Shown here: piece by piece, positions 34,398-46,973 of the stretch
Position numbering within the stretch: position 1 is the stretch's first letter
Layout of the letters: the number at the start of each line of letters is the position of its first letter
Source: Charina bottae
Taxonomy: Eukaryota > Chordata > Lepidosauria > Squamata > Charinaidae
Direction: 5' to 3'
NCBI GenBank assembly: GCA_023362775.1
Contig: JALMGJ010000002.1
Span: 71,835,414 to 71,899,413, forward strand
Length of the DNA stretch: 64,000 bases
Position numbers and translations under genes: made by a program
Notes under the pieces: generated by a model
Database searches by the model: none
Told to the model about the DNA's origin: nothing
Seen by the model: only the letters and a program-made list of their open reading frames with translations

Positions 34398-35299
34398 TGT
34401 TCCTTCAGTGTTTATTGTGGTTGTAAGTGGAGTCTCTAGGTTCAGAGACAGCATACCTCCGAATATCAGATGTGGAGGACAAATCACTGAAGGAGCCCAT
34501 CCCCTTCATGTTTTGTTTGTGAGCTTCCCGAGGGGTGTAATCCCCACAAGACCACATCGCAACATGGCTTGGGACAAGTGACGTGGTTCTTAAGTTCTTG
34601 TTCAGCATCCCCACCAGCCAATCTTTTGAAACATAAAACACAGCCAGGCTTTAGATATTAAGTGCCAACTGCCAATCCCTCAATTATTTCTTCCTACCCA
34701 AATCACTCCTGGAATTTTCTCTTCCAAATTAATTTCATAGATGTTATGCCTTTCAAAATGGTATTAATAATAATAGATGTTCACCAATTTCAAATAATTT
34801 TTCCCCTTATTCCTCCAGTCCAGCTTAATTTTTTCCTTTTCTTTCTCCCCCAAATTTGTTCCTGGAGGGGGAACATTCTTTGATATTTAAATTTAGAATA
34901 ACAAACTTTCTTTCCTACCTTTATTTGGTCCCTTTCTTATGCCCACCTTGTATGGTGAGAAGCAGCATGAGGAACATGATGTATATGTACAGAACTGAAG
35001 TGAGAAGAAAAGTAAGGATAAACTATTCTTTAGAAACTCATTCACATATTCCCATCCCGGCTACTGCCTACTTTAAAGTCCTCATTTTTCTCACTGTGCT
35101 TGTTGTCACCAGCAGAGGCTCTTCTGTCCTAGAAAAATTCTGGGTTTGCCAGGGGCGTCCTCAGGGTATGTTAAAAAAGCATCAAGCTGGCAGCCGTGAC
35201 AGTGCGACTGAAGTCTGTCTGGTTCTTATGCGCATGGCACACAAAAAGAAAAGCATGAGTACAGATGAAAACATTGCACATTGCACCTAAGAACCAGGC

Positions 35300-35375
35300 A
35301 GAGGTTCAGTTGCACCATCATGGCTGCCATCTTGACTTTTTTACCACACCCTGCGGACCACCCTTGGTGTGGGCT
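35300..35375 (+). repeat. Unidentified low-copy repeat
   Basis: 'gttcagttgcaccatcatgg' and 'ccatcttgacttttttacca' recur in order near 56728-56790, with a weaker relative at about 40020-40130. Family unknown. Confidence 0.5.
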
Positions 35376-35477
35376 GTTTAGAGAGAGAGGAGTCTGCCAT
35401 GCAAACTATGCAGGAAAACCACAGGGGCTGCTCTCTGATCAACAGCTACTCCCACATATGAGATTCTCCCTCTATAC

Positions 35478-35547
35478 CAGTGTTTCTCAAGCTTGGCAAC
35501 TTTAAGATGGGTGGACTTCAACTCCCAGAATTCCCCCTTCCTGGCTG
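35478..35547 (+). mobile_element. Half of a palindromic hAT MITE
   Basis: 'cagtgtttctcaagcttggc', 'gtggacttcaactcccagaa' then 'ctggctg': one arm of the element that is complete at 56897-57031. Confidence 0.75.
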
Positions 35548-36102
35548 CTCAGTACTGTAACTTACTTTTACTCTACTGCAGATGTTCTCTTTTGCTGCTG
35601 GCAAAAGAGTAGGCAAATAGTCCTTTTCATCTGGGATATCCTCTGAGACCTACATTCCCTTATGGGCAAAATACTCAGTTTAAAAATACAGACTACCAAT
35701 TTAAATACAGAAAAATAAAATAACAAATTGTGAGGTATAATGTGCATTAATCCTCCTCTTCTCTCCCCTGCAATTACTATTTGCCCTCATCTTAGAATGA
35801 TTCCAGTACCTAACATTTTCTTGCCCTCAAAATGGTGACTTAGTACACAGCCATCTACTGTAGTGAATTCTGTGAACAGAGTCAAAATGGAACAAGAGGT
35901 TGTCTGGGGAAAAAATCATGACATTGGTCAAGGCCAAAATCATTTACCCAAGTTCATTAGTAGCCCACGATGGAATAACCATTATAGTTTAGCCTCCTGA
36001 AAGTTATGGGAATGGGTTGTCTACCCTGAATTCTCTTGGCGTAGAGATGAGAAAGTATTCAGAAGTGTCACACTGCTGTTGGAGTTGTAGTTTTTACAGC
36101 AT

Positions 36103-36169
36103 GCTGGCTGGGGAATTCTGGGAGTTGAAGGCCACACATCTTCAAGCTGCCAAGGTTGAGAATCACGGC
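36103..36169 (-). mobile_element. Half of a palindromic hAT MITE
   Basis: Inverse arm: 'ctggctggggaattctggga', then 'gccaaggttgagaatcac'. Related to 56897-57031. The other arm is degenerate. Confidence 0.7.
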
Positions 36170-37302
36170 CCAAACAGCTTCATATGTACAGTATAACAGC
36201 ACAGCCTTGATCTCCATGTGCAAACACCACCTCTTGTGCTCCGGAGCCTTCCAAATTCTTTACAAGTTGCTTGTTTCCCAAGAGTTCATTTGGTATGGGG
36301 TTGTTTTCTCCCCCTTGTTTGGGGAAGGGCTTGCAGTTCCTAAACTGCGATGCCTGAAACCAGAAAACATGCCTTTGAAGTTTTACTCCCCCTCCTCAGC
36401 TGCATGTTAAAGGCAGATTTTTGTGCATGTTAAACAAATGATTCCCTTGAGCCAAAGGCTCTTTTTTTTTTTAACGAAAGGTATATGCTGAACTGCCTCC
36501 TTCCTACACTATTTTAGTAGCAATATTATGTGTAATGGTTTCTCTGAGCCTTGTTGACTGAACCACCTTACTTAATTTTCTCACTTATTGCATTTGAATA
36601 GTTAATATGCTTATCATTCCAGGGCAAGTGGGAAGTGGCAAATAACAGGGTGTAATTACCATATTTGCAAAGCAGGAGCCATTTACAGCTACTGAGATTT
36701 TCTTTTGCTTGTCATCATCAGCTTTCCTTTCATTTCACAATGAGGATCTACTTCAGCCTTTTCCAATCTGATGTCCATCAGGTAAGTTGGAATGCACTTC
36801 CTGTCATCTCCAGCCAGCCTAGCATCTGGAGAGCACCAAGTTGGTATGAAAAATACTGTACTTAGAACCAAGACACCCTGAGATGTGGTGATGGCTGCAA
36901 GACAAGATGGCTTTGGTATCATGTTTTTATATACGTTTACAAATTCAACTGCTGTATTCAGGGAATAAATATTTCAAGAATGCGGGACTTGGATACTTAG
37001 CTCACCTAACTTTCCACACTGTGACCCTGGCCTTGAACTGCTGGAGGAGAGGCTCTCTCTCCTCTGGTGAATGAAGAAACTATTCTGTCTGGGGTATGGT
37101 GATGCTGAGGCAGTTACCCAATCAATAATACAATCAGTAATGCAGAAAGCCAGGCCATGGTTTTTGAGATTCAGAAACAGGGACTCATCAAACTAAGACA
37201 GAGTCTAGGGTCAGCCCAAGGAACAATAAGCAAATAAAGGCAACTCAAGAATGGCTGTTGTGGGTCTTCCAGGCTGTGTGGCCGTGTTCTGGAAGTTGTG
37301 GT

Positions 37303-37345
37303 TCCTAACGTTTTGCCAGCATCTGTGGCCAGCATCTTCAGAGGG
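37303..37345 (-). ncRNA. Hammerhead-ribozyme-like motif, damaged
   Basis: Minus strand: CTGAAGA, a 20-nt stem-II segment, then CAAAAC instead of CGAAAC, so the G12-equivalent is A. This should abolish cleavage. Layout otherwise matches the other three arms. Confidence 0.5.
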
Positions 37346-37390
37346 CAGGAGCACAGATAAACAGAGATTTTGCTTCTATCTGTGCTCCTG

Positions 37391-37433
37391 CCCTCTGAAG
37401 ATGCTGGCCAAAGATGCTGGCGAAACGTTAGGA
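37391..37433 (+). ncRNA. Hammerhead-ribozyme-like motif
   Basis: CTGAAGA at 37395-37401, then a 20-nt segment whose GCTGGC..GCTGGC ends can pair only through two central G-U wobbles, GAAACGTT at 37422-37429, then AGGA. Stem III would be A-C/G-T only. Stem I (CCCT with AGGA) has three pairs. Confidence 0.5.
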
Positions 37434-37532
37434 ACCACAACTTCCAGAACACGGCCACACAGCCCGGAAGACCCACAACAGCCATTGAACTCCGGCCGTG
37501 AAAGCCTTCGACAATACATTGCAACTCAAGAA

Positions 37533-39490
37533 CATAACACAATCCAAAGCAGGCCCTAGAGCTTTGTTTTTGGGACTAGCAGTACAGAATTGAGGATGTA
37601 TAATGTCAAATGTCTTGGGAAGGGACTAATCTCTGTTCTAGTTGTCAGCCATTAAACTTTTCATAAGACATTCCTCTTCACAAATACGGTTCTACTCCCA
37701 AGGAAACTTGTTCTTTAGACATATGGTAATCTTTATGCAAACTTTGCATTCCTTAAACTGTCATATGGCTCTGATCACTCACTGACCATTGTTGGGCCTG
37801 AGATTCCTGAGCTTTTGCTTTTGTTCCTAAGATAAGCAGCACCTGTGACCCATCAGTTGGTTTATTCTCATACTCTGATAAGAATTCCACCAGAGGAAGG
37901 AAAACAGAAACTAGTACAGTACATTAGCTTACTTTCCAAATTCAGAGTTTGAATTAGGGAGTTCCATAATCTGGGTGTTGCTATAGAGAAGAAATATTCT
38001 TGTGGCTCCCCACCAAATGAATGATCAAAGGTGGCAGAACAGAAAGCGAGAAATCCAAGGTTGAGCATGAATCCAAGTAGAAGCATGAAGAAGGTAGCTC
38101 TTCAGACAACTGGGTCCCAAACCATTTATAGGAAACAATCAGCACTCTAAATTATGCCAGAAGATGAATCAAAACTGCCAAATAATGAAGCTGTTCCAAA
38201 ATCCATACATCATTGTAGCAGATGTTCTGCTGAACTTCTCTCTTGCATGAGTATCATCTATATATTGATGACACCCAATTCCAGATCCCTGAACTGCCTC
38301 TCACTATGGGTTCATGTAAATATTGAATACTCAGCATGGAGGACAAGACAGAATCCTAAGGAACTATGTAAGGCTGATGTCATGAATGTGCTGTTTAATC
38401 CCTCTGATTTCAAGAGGTCTTCTCTGCAACTAATTTTGGCTGGATTGTACTCAAACTCGTAGTTACAAAGGTTCACCCCAGCCAGGAGAGTTGGACTTCC
38501 CTCTATGTCACTGCTCTTTGTCATTCTCCAAATCTTGTTTAATGTAGAGGCCAGATGCAGGCACCCCTTGTAATTATTCATTTTAGGCTGAGTGGTATCA
38601 AGTGACTTTACTGACAGCCTCCAAACTGCTGACCTTAATGTATTTTAAAAGTTTATCGGATATTCAACCTCAGCTAACCCATGGAAGGATCTAGAATAAT
38701 AATTTCCATAATCCCCAATTCATTATCTTAAGAGGGAGTGCATTGTTTTCTTAATTAAGTCTGTGCACGTGCTCTAAATCTTCCCATGCAAATATACTAC
38801 TGCACAAACTAATTAAAGAGAAAATACAGCCATAAGGACTCAAGCTGTCTTTTATACAAGCTCTTTAAACTGTTGGAAATCTCTTCCTCCTGTTCTTACC
38901 TTGTTAGGTAGAGCTTTGAAGTCACAAAGATGCATTTGTACTAAGAGCTGCTCCCATAGAAACTAAGGCAACATTTTCATTATATCTATTGCACATTGAA
39001 TGAAGATGTGAGCTACCGTATATTGTTGTTGCAGAGATAATAAATATGAAGCACTTTGTTGAACACTCTGAAGCAATGTGTGACTTTATTTTCCTTATTT
39101 TTATTTACTCAGGCATTTTAGATGCTACAACAGCATATGATTTTATATCTTGTTGGCTCTCATTTAAAATGTGCTTACGTGGATCTGCTTCTTAGACATA
39201 TTTATTGAATTAGTGGAATATTTCAGGGCTAAAGAATTAGAAGCCCGGAAGTTCAGTGGTTGAGGTCCTGCTTGATTCAAACCATGGCATTTCCAGGTAG
39301 GGCTGGGAAAGACTGTCTTGAACACCCAGAGAACTCTTTGAAAAAGATATAGTGTCCCTGAAGCAGATTTGGTGATTGTGGGTACCTGTAAGGGCTGATT
39401 TTGGTCACCCAAGATGCAGCCAGGAGAAGGTGCTTTGCTTTGATTAAGCCAGGTTAGGCACAAAGGTTACATGTTCTCCTTCTCTGGGTT
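37533..39490. other. Stretch without gene
   Basis: AT-rich. 38690-39010 is a candidate conserved non-coding block. Short frames show no family motif. Confidence 0.4.
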
Positions 39491-39546
39491 ATCTACCTCT
39501 GGAGGGAGATGGGCGGTGGCAAAATTTGATGAATAAATAAATAAAA
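39491..39546 (+). mobile_element. CR1/L2-clade LINE tail
   Basis: 'ctggagggagatgggcggtg', then '..aatttgatgaataaataaataaa'-type end, as in the LINE end at 30.7 kb. Strongly 5'-truncated. Confidence 0.65.
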
Positions 39547-41194
39547 AATGTTGACTTCTTTCTCAGAAGATTCACTCTCTTGGAACTACCTCTCAAAACA
39601 TAGGCTAGTATAATCAGTCTGCAATGGGGAGGGCACTGATATTGGATACAATAACTTCTATGGTGTTGGAGGCACAATTCCTGTCTTCTGAGATCATGGA
39701 AGTTGTGGCTGACCATTAACAGTGATCTTCTATCACACACTGGGTCTAATCCTACCAGCTTAATATCTGAAGTGGTCTTTTGCTTGCAGAGTCAAATGTT
39801 GAAGTGCCACTGAATCATCAGGGGTAACTGACTATGACAGTGAGGCCCTAATGCAATAAATACTGGAGTGAATTAAGGTAATAATAAACACTTGTGGACC
39901 CTGAGCAGAATTACAGTTCAGGATATATTAAAAATGACATTAATTGTATAAATAAAAATATGCTCCAAGATTCATAGCTCCAAGGGTGTTCATGGGTGGG
40001 GTTAAAAAAGTAAAGATTGTGGCCATGACCATGTGATTGAAGCCCCACCCCTTTTTACCTGCTTTGATCATGAGCTCATGGCAGCCATCTTAATTTTTTT
40101 TTTTATTCTCCCATGGACACCTTGGAGCTATCAAACTTTCCTCGAGTTGGCAGAAAACTATACTAGCATACAATTTGCTGTTTCTGAACAGATTTTACAC
40201 ACTCTGAGTATGTCTTTGGGGTTGAATAAGGGGGAAATACTACTTCAGTACATCAGAACCATTTAGGACAGCTCACTGACCTGTCTCATTGACTGTCTGA
40301 GGACAAGATGAAAACGATCTTGTGGGGTCAGAGGAAGGAAAAAGGGGCATGTTTGAGCTGTGGTTAGTTGCAAACGCGGGCATGGCCTATATGACAATAT
40401 ACCAGTTCCATTTCAATCTAAATGTAAATGTTCAATGATTTATATTCCATTGCTAACTTTAATGAAATTTGGTTAGTGTTGCATGGTTGTAATTTCAGGT
40501 CTCCAATACCAAAGTAATCAGTGCTGTACTACACATGTATGTGCATATACAGGTTTATATGTACTTTTTTGGCTGAGTTTGTAAAAACTAGGGTTGAACT
40601 AAACTCATGGTCAGCAAAATCCAGTGATAATGAATGGAAAGAATCACCTGCCACTGGGTCAAATTAATTATGATGGCAGTATTCATTTACATAGAGTTGT
40701 AGACTTACATAGTTGTAGCTGGCTATTAAGTCTCCCAGGTCCAATCCTGTGCTTCCCCAGTCATACGGAAAGCAGGCAAGGGACTCTAATTTGAACATCA
40801 AAGAGGCAATAGAACCTTTATGACCCATTGATTCTTAAACATGCATTCTTTTTCTGCACTGTCTGCTTAGACCGTGAAAGGAACAGATATATTACCCATA
40901 AACATAAATTGCCTCTTTCATGCATAAGATATGTCCCTCAGTGGAGTAGTGGTCTTCTATTTTAAAATGAAAGAATGAACCAGGCTTAAATAAATAAAAA
41001 AATGAAAATGTCAGAGATCTTTGGTGAATCTCAGTGCCTTCCAGAAAAAAATAATGCTCAGTCATAATGTCCAGTTGTTTATTAGATACATATTCCCCTT
41101 TTATTCAGGAGCTCAAGGATGTGGGCATAATATTCCTTCCAGCTAATTTTCTTCACAAGATACCGCTATGAGGTAGATTGAGCTGAGGAAGAAC
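39547..41194. other. Stretch without gene
   Basis: Apart from a possible relative of the 35.3-kb repeat at 40020-40130, nothing recognised. Confidence 0.4.
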
Positions 41195-41305
41195 GACTGG
41201 TTTATAATCACCCAATGTGGGTGGCTGTGGGTCCATATGAAACTGGGTTTCCCAGGTTCCTGGGCAACACCTTAACCATTACACCACCGTGGCTCACTGT
41301 CCAGT
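41195..41305 (-). mobile_element. tRNA-derived SINE fragment
   Basis: Minus strand: 'gtgagccacggtggtgtaat', 'ggttaaggtgttgcccagga' and 'ctgggaaacccagtttcata' follow the A-box/B-box order of common amniote tRNA SINEs ('gtggtgtagtggttaag...'). Only the head remains. Confidence 0.65.
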
Positions 41306-42375
41306 TAATATGTATGATGGGCTATATTTCTATTTACATGGTGATATTTAATTTTTCTGCTGTGTGCAGTAGTAAAGCCCATAGATATCCCTTCCTCTTT
41401 TCTGTAGGGGTGAAGGAAAAACATGGTGGAATGTGGGATTTTTTTCAGTTGGCCTGATTTCGTATGCCAAGGTTAGAACTTCTGAGGTTGCAGGTTTCAT
41501 TTGGGCATCCCAATAACTTGAAAGTGCAACATACGTTTGCTTGTCTTCATAACAGGCATCCGGGAAGTGGGAGAGGGATGTCTTGAGGCCCCTAAAGTAG
41601 AGCTTCAAACTCAGAGGGTGAAGAAGCATCCAGCTTCCCAGCTTCCCCTTATCTGATTTAGTCTCCAGAGCAGACAGATAGGTCTCTAGGAGTTAGTATG
41701 AAGGGAATGTGGGAGCTGGCAGTATGCTAAGTGAGACACACAGAAAATGAAAGGAGCTTTCATTTTGAGGATGCTTCCTGCGCCTTAGTATTTGGTTGCA
41801 GTAAGTGGGAGCATCCTTGATTTCCCACTCAAGAGACGAGATGAAAGAATGCCCTGCACTTGACACTTCATGAGTTGGCTGAACCCTATAACATGGTCTT
41901 CATAAAATCCAAACTCCAAAGCATCAAAGCTTTTCCTCCTGACTGGTGAAAGCCCTAAAAATTCCTGGAAGGATTGCCAAAGGCCAACAGGTCTTGATTC
42001 CATCAACCGCTTTTGGTTGGAGCTGGACTGTGTTATTTATGAGGGCCAGAGGGAGGAAAGATCTTTCCAGATGGGTGGTGGAATCAAATATAGCAATGAT
42101 AAACATCAAGGCACTCATGTGAAGAGGGGAAAATGTCTGCAGTGAGGGACTGCAGGAGGCACATACAGTACATAGGAGGGCTGCCAGAGCGTCTATTAGG
42201 ATGGCTATGAATAGCTTTGCACTGCTGCTTATACAGGACTAGGAGAGTGAGAAAAAGCATGGCAGACGGTTCACAACTCCCGATGATCCTGTGGTGCCAT
42301 CGCCTGGGGGCAGAATTCCAGGAACAAGCAGGAGGGTTCCAGATGCAGTGGGACTGAAGCACATTATTGCATAAA
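41306..42375. other. Stretch without gene
   Basis: No motif or repeat boundary recognised. Overlapping short frames only. Confidence 0.35.
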
Positions 42376-42575
42376 AGAGCCAGTGTTTAAGGCGCTGGGC
42401 TAGGAGTATAAAGATGCAGGTTCTAGCCCATCATCAGCCTGGAAGCTTCCTGAGGGACTTTGGCTCAGTCACTCTCTAGCAGCCAACCTACCCCAAAGGG
42501 TTATTGTGGCGAGGAAAGCAAATAGATCCTGTACTGTGCTTAAATATAAGCACGTGCCAAATAAAAACACGAAGA
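42376..42575 (+). mobile_element. Old single-unit SINE related to the triplicated family
   Basis: 'agagccagtgtttaaggcgc', 'tgggctagga', 'gcaggttctagcccatcatc', 'tttggctcagtcactctcta' and 'cctaccccaaagggttattg' track the 8.7-kb SINE in order but with one module and heavy divergence. Confidence 0.6.
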
Positions 42576-45149
42576 AGATGGGGAGGCCCCTATATAAAAC
42601 TGCTAAACTGCACAGTGGATCACAATCAGTTAATGATGTATCAATATGGACACTGCAGTTTTTGTAGAAAATGCTGCTAATTATTGAGTGGGGAGGAGTC
42701 ATCATGCAGTGATGTCCTAATTCACCCTTGGGCTTGAAAGGGAAAGGCACAGTTAGTCTTCAGTCTTCATGGCTGGCAAAATGGGGGCAGATGTCCAAAT
42801 GGAGCAGACTTAGAGCTTTCAGACACCTGAGGCTTCATATATCTCCCACCTCCGACAAGAGAGACATTGCTGAGTGCTTGGCAAGGGTTCTACCATACAG
42901 AGCTATCCTCAACTTGCTGAGTCCCAACAAATGCTGTCAGCCTCACACAGTTCAACTGATATCACCCACCTGTTTAGTTTAGGCACATAAACCTTCAGGC
43001 TGGCTGGGTGAGAATCCTGAGCACTATCTGGAGGGCATCAGCCTCGAAGAAGCTGCCATAAAATGTCTCTTGCTTCCAGCTTTCCTCCTTGATGGTTTGA
43101 AGCACCGTGGAGATGGGGATGGCAGCTGCAACTGCCTCACCTGCCCATTCTTTTCTCGGGCTCAGGCTAAGGGATGAGAGGTGGCTGAGCTGTGTGACTC
43201 CCAGTTCCTGCCCAGCTCTGTCTATCCCTAAGGCCACAATTAATTCCTCAGTTAAACCATGTTTTAGGGGTCCACCAAGGTTATACTAGGAGCATTCTGT
43301 GGGAAAGCAGGGGGCCCCTTGAACGAGGCCCTCAGGTCTGCTCCTGTTAGGTGTCTGGCAACCTGCTGCAGCTGTCTCCTGAACACGTCCTTCCAAGGAA
43401 GGGCCAGCTGCCACTAGGTTCGTTCTCCAGGGACGAATTAAAATAAAGTCTCCAGCCACTGGATTGGCAGGAATGGTTTGAAAAGAGCGGCTCTACATTG
43501 CAAGTCATTTCAGCCTTCAGGGAAGTGGTGGGCTTGGCGACCCTTCCTTCTCCCTTCCTTGTCAAATGGGAAAGGCCTTTTCTGCACCAAAGCACATAAA
43601 ACGCTTGATGAACCATTCCTCCCCCTCCCCGCTTTGTGAACCGAGGCATAGCCCTTTAGTCTTCAGTAAATAAGTTGTTCCGGAGGGATCATGCATGTGA
43701 TCGTAATTATATTCAGTTTTTAATAACCATAAACACTCTTGTTTTCCAAGTTTCTGCAAAACTGATTTCAAAATCAATTTAATTTGAATGGTTGTATGTG
43801 TGTGTGTGTTTGTGTGTGTGCTCTGTTTGTCTACCATCCCTCCAACCTACCCAAAGTGAACTAACAATGCATTAAAAAACAACAGCAAGAAAAAAAACAA
43901 GAATGGGGGAAAACCCCTTGGAGAACTTTAAAAGACTTTAAAGCTAAAAGGAGGGATTGGAAGGTGGGATCAGCTAATTTGTCCCTCTTTTGTGTAGTTT
44001 ATTAAGGCTTTTGTTCTGGAACACATGGGTTCAGTGGAAAAGTGTTTTTGATATATAATGTATTTACTTCTTGCTAATTAATTAAAGCAGTATTCATATG
44101 AAAATGCTGACTGATAATGGCTTTCATAGCAACAACTGTGTATTTTTTTTTTGTAAGTAGCAACTTTTAATTACAAATTGACTGGCAGAAATATATAAAC
44201 CCCAAATATTGTTTCACTGATTTCCTTTTAACCGTGTTACTCTTGCTTGATTTATCGGATTAGGGCTTTTCACACATAGTGCATACAAGATACTGTTTTT
44301 AATGAGAAATTAAAAGATTACCAACAATAGCCATAAACCATTAAAAACACAAACTCCAGATGAATGGTAATTAGACCGAGTGATTTGAGGCTGATAAATT
44401 GAAAGCAATTAATGTATTGGTTTAGGATTTACGAGATAGCTCTGAGTGTTGCAGAATGTATCCGCAAGTCCAGATCTGCAAATGGGCAACCAGGAATGCC
44501 TACACTCTTGCCAACACTGTTCTGTTATGTGGTATGAGAAGAAGAGAAAGCCCACACATGAACCTGGATCAAAGCAAAGGCCCATCTGGAAGACCAGCAT
44601 ATTGTTCTTGAAGTGGCCTGCTCAACGCCAGCAGGAAACCCATCAGCAGCATGGGAGAGCAATAACACCCTTCTTGTGTTTCTAAAATCCATGCCATTCC
44701 ACCGCACTCGGTGGAGGGAAAGATGCCATGGCCTCTATTGATGTTCTTTAGGTCACTTTGCATATATATGTTCTAAATATAACCCAAAGGTTATATTTAT
44801 GTCTATGTATATCTTTATGTCTTATATCTATGTCTTGTGCTCCCTGGAGGGGAATTATATAATAAAATAACAAGAACATAACTAACCCTTATTTATTTCT
44901 TGTATTTGTAAGTCTCCTGTAAAACAAGTTGCCATAATTATTTTAAAATGAAATAAACATGGACACAGATCTAAAACAAAACACCAGGGTAAACTTAGTG
45001 AGTCCTAAGATAAACGTGATACATACATATATGAAGGCCAGCATGACCCGATCACAGCTAAAATAAAGTACAACTGTGCTTTTAAAGGCCAAGAAATGTA
45101 TTTATTCTGATGCACAATCTATAAAACAAGTCTATACAAATTCAAATTT
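42576..45149. other. Stretch without gene; conserved-looking block
   Basis: 43640-44460 is dense in TAAT/ATTA words, lacks repeats and reads like a developmental non-coding element. A (GT)n-like tract is at 43795-43820. No coding motif. Confidence 0.4.
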
Positions 45150-45664
45150 TATAATTTATTTATTTATTTATTTATTTATCTTATTTATACCCCGCCTATC
45201 CCCTCCCTAATGGAGGACTCTAGGCGGCTTACAACATCATTGCATATATTTAATTATACATCCATATATATTACAATACACGCGCGACTAGGGAGGGTGT
45301 GAGGGAACCGGCTCTTCTTTCCAGGCATCGGAACTACAAGCCCCAGAATGCCTCGCTTTCGGAGCCGGCTGCTGACATCCCGGAAGTTGTTAAATTGGGA
45401 TCCGTCGTCCTCTGCCGCCGTCCTCAGCCGCCATCCACGGGCTTCTCCAGATCTTATCTTCGGTTCCGAGGTGACTCCCTGACAGCATATTGCCCCACGT
45501 GAGTGGTACCCATTTATCTACTTGCTATTTAGCTTTCGAATCGCTGGGTTGGCAGAGAGGTAGGGCTAGTGACGAGAGCTCACCTCGCCACGCGGATTCG
45601 AACTGCCGACCTTATGGTCAGCAGACTAACAGCTCAGCGGTTTGACCCGCTGAGCTACCGCGCC
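45150..45664 (-). mobile_element. tRNA-headed SINE with L2-like tail, near full length
   Basis: Minus strand from 45664: 'gggcgcggtagctcagcggg', 'gttcgaatccgcgtggcgag', the shared body, 'gtaagccgcctagagtcctc' and a long (AAAT)n tail at 45150-45180. Same family as 7211-7736. Confidence 0.9.
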
Positions 45665-45756
45665 CATCAATAAAACAAATATATCCCTCTGCATAAAATA
45701 AGTCAAAGTCTTTTTACTTTGACCAAGGGGCAGCATTCATTGGAATGGACATCAAT

Positions 45757-46117
45757 GTTGTTGCTGTTGTTGTTCAGTCGTTTAGTTGTGTCCGACTCTT
45801 TGTGACCTCATGGACCATAGCACGCCAGGCCTTCCTGTCCTCCACTGTCTCCCGGAGTTTACTCAAATTCATGTTCGTTACATCGGTGATGCTATCTAAC
45901 CATCTCATCCTCTGCCGTCCCCTTCTCCTTTTGCCCTCAGTCTTTCCCAGCATCAGGGTCTTTTCCAGTGAGTCCTCTCTTCGCATTAGGTGGCCAAAGT
46001 ATTTGAGCTTCAGCTTCAGTATCTGTCCTTCCAATGAGCAGTCAGGGTTGATTTCCTTTAGGATTGACTGATTTGACCTCCTTGCAGTCCAAGGGACTCT
46101 TAAGAGTCTTCTCCAGC
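45757..46117 (-). pseudogene. BovB LINE 3' fragment, INPDCSLEG subfamily
   Basis: Minus strand: WRRLLRVPWTARRSNQSILK, INPDCSLEGQ, RREDSLEKTLMLGK, RMRWLDSITDVTNMNLSKLR and KAWRAMVHEVTKSRTQLND, ending with an ACA-rich run. 5'-truncated. A 13-bp duplication 'aatggaca(t/c)caat' flanks it (45744-45756 and 46118-46130) with one mismatch. A longer frame, 45774-46217, fuses flanking DNA to the BovB tail by chance. Confidence 0.92.
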
Positions 46118-46130
46118 AATGGACACCAAT

Positions 46131-46973
46131 ACGTGGAGCTATTTGAAAAAATAACCATTTTTTTCCATCTATGAAAAGAACTGCAGGTTGTGGGATAGAT
46201 TCCAAAACTGTCCCCATCCAATGCTCCTCCCTGGGTAATAATGGGCACAGATGTGTATTCTTTGATTTTCACATCACCTGTTCATGTATCTTATGTTGGG
46301 TGAAAATCCCATAATTCCCAGGATCAACATTCCCCAGTCTGGAAACACCATATATTTTGAATGGCGACACCCATCATTCCCAGCAAGTATGCTAAGTTGC
46401 ATGTTCATGCTGAGAATTCTGCTTTGAGAACTGTGTTGTTCAAGGAAACACAGATAGAGATGTCCTTCAAACCTCTATAGAGGTTTTCTATAGGAAGATA
46501 GGAGATTTAGGGCATACCTACCCAACCTGTATATGGGAATAGTTGATTAACTATTCTTGAACACCTCTATATGACACATCCTTCCTCTCATCTCCGCCAG
46601 TTTCAGAGGCACCTGACTTCAGGTTGTTCTGACCGGATGTAGAGTTTTTTTCTACCTTCTCCCAACGTAAGCTTTGCACAATTTGTGTGTGTTGGCAGAA
46701 ACCACAGGAAGGCCTGAGATCTGCCCAGCTCCGGTTGGCTGATTTTGGCTGCAACAGGCACGGCCCCTCCTGTCTAGTTGCTACTGACTCCTCTTCATGG
46801 GCCTTTTGGTTTGTCCTGCTGGACTGACATGATACCAGGAGAGGAGCACATCACCATCGAGATAGCCAGGGATCACGTCTAAGCCCTTTCTCTAGAGATT
46901 CGGGGCTGTTAGTATTGCAGTGGGTAGACCAGGAACTCCCTCTCAGAAAGCTTACAGAGGTCTTAGTCTACTG
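46131..46973. other. Stretch without gene
   Basis: Nothing recognised. Confidence 0.35.

Larger units (their letters stand above)
34398..37239. other. Stretch without gene
   Basis: Holds half-copies of a palindromic hAT MITE (separate entries) and a low-copy repeat near 35300-35370 shared with 56.7 kb. The open frame 34856-35290 shows no family motif. 36590-36720 looks conserved but non-coding. Confidence 0.4.
37252..37520 (+). mobile_element. Penelope-type palindromic unit, copy 1
   Basis: Two 108-bp inverted arms (37252-37359 and 37377-37484) around a 17-bp spacer, followed by a one-sided 36-bp extension containing 'tccggccgtgaaagccttcg'. A perfect 12-bp duplication 'gcaactcaagaa' flanks the unit (37240-37251 and 37521-37532), which shows it was inserted as a whole. 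Each arm carries a hammerhead-like block (separate entries). Hammerhead motifs in terminal repeats are established for Penelope-like elements; assigning this unit to them is inference. No coding sequence. Confidence 0.7.

Noticed and set aside
34856..35290. 144-codon plus-strand frame
   Set aside because: No domain, signal or homolog recognised; composition fits chance.
45774..46217. 147-codon frame as a gene
   Set aside because: Chance fusion of flanking DNA with the BovB tail across the 5' insertion edge at 46117.
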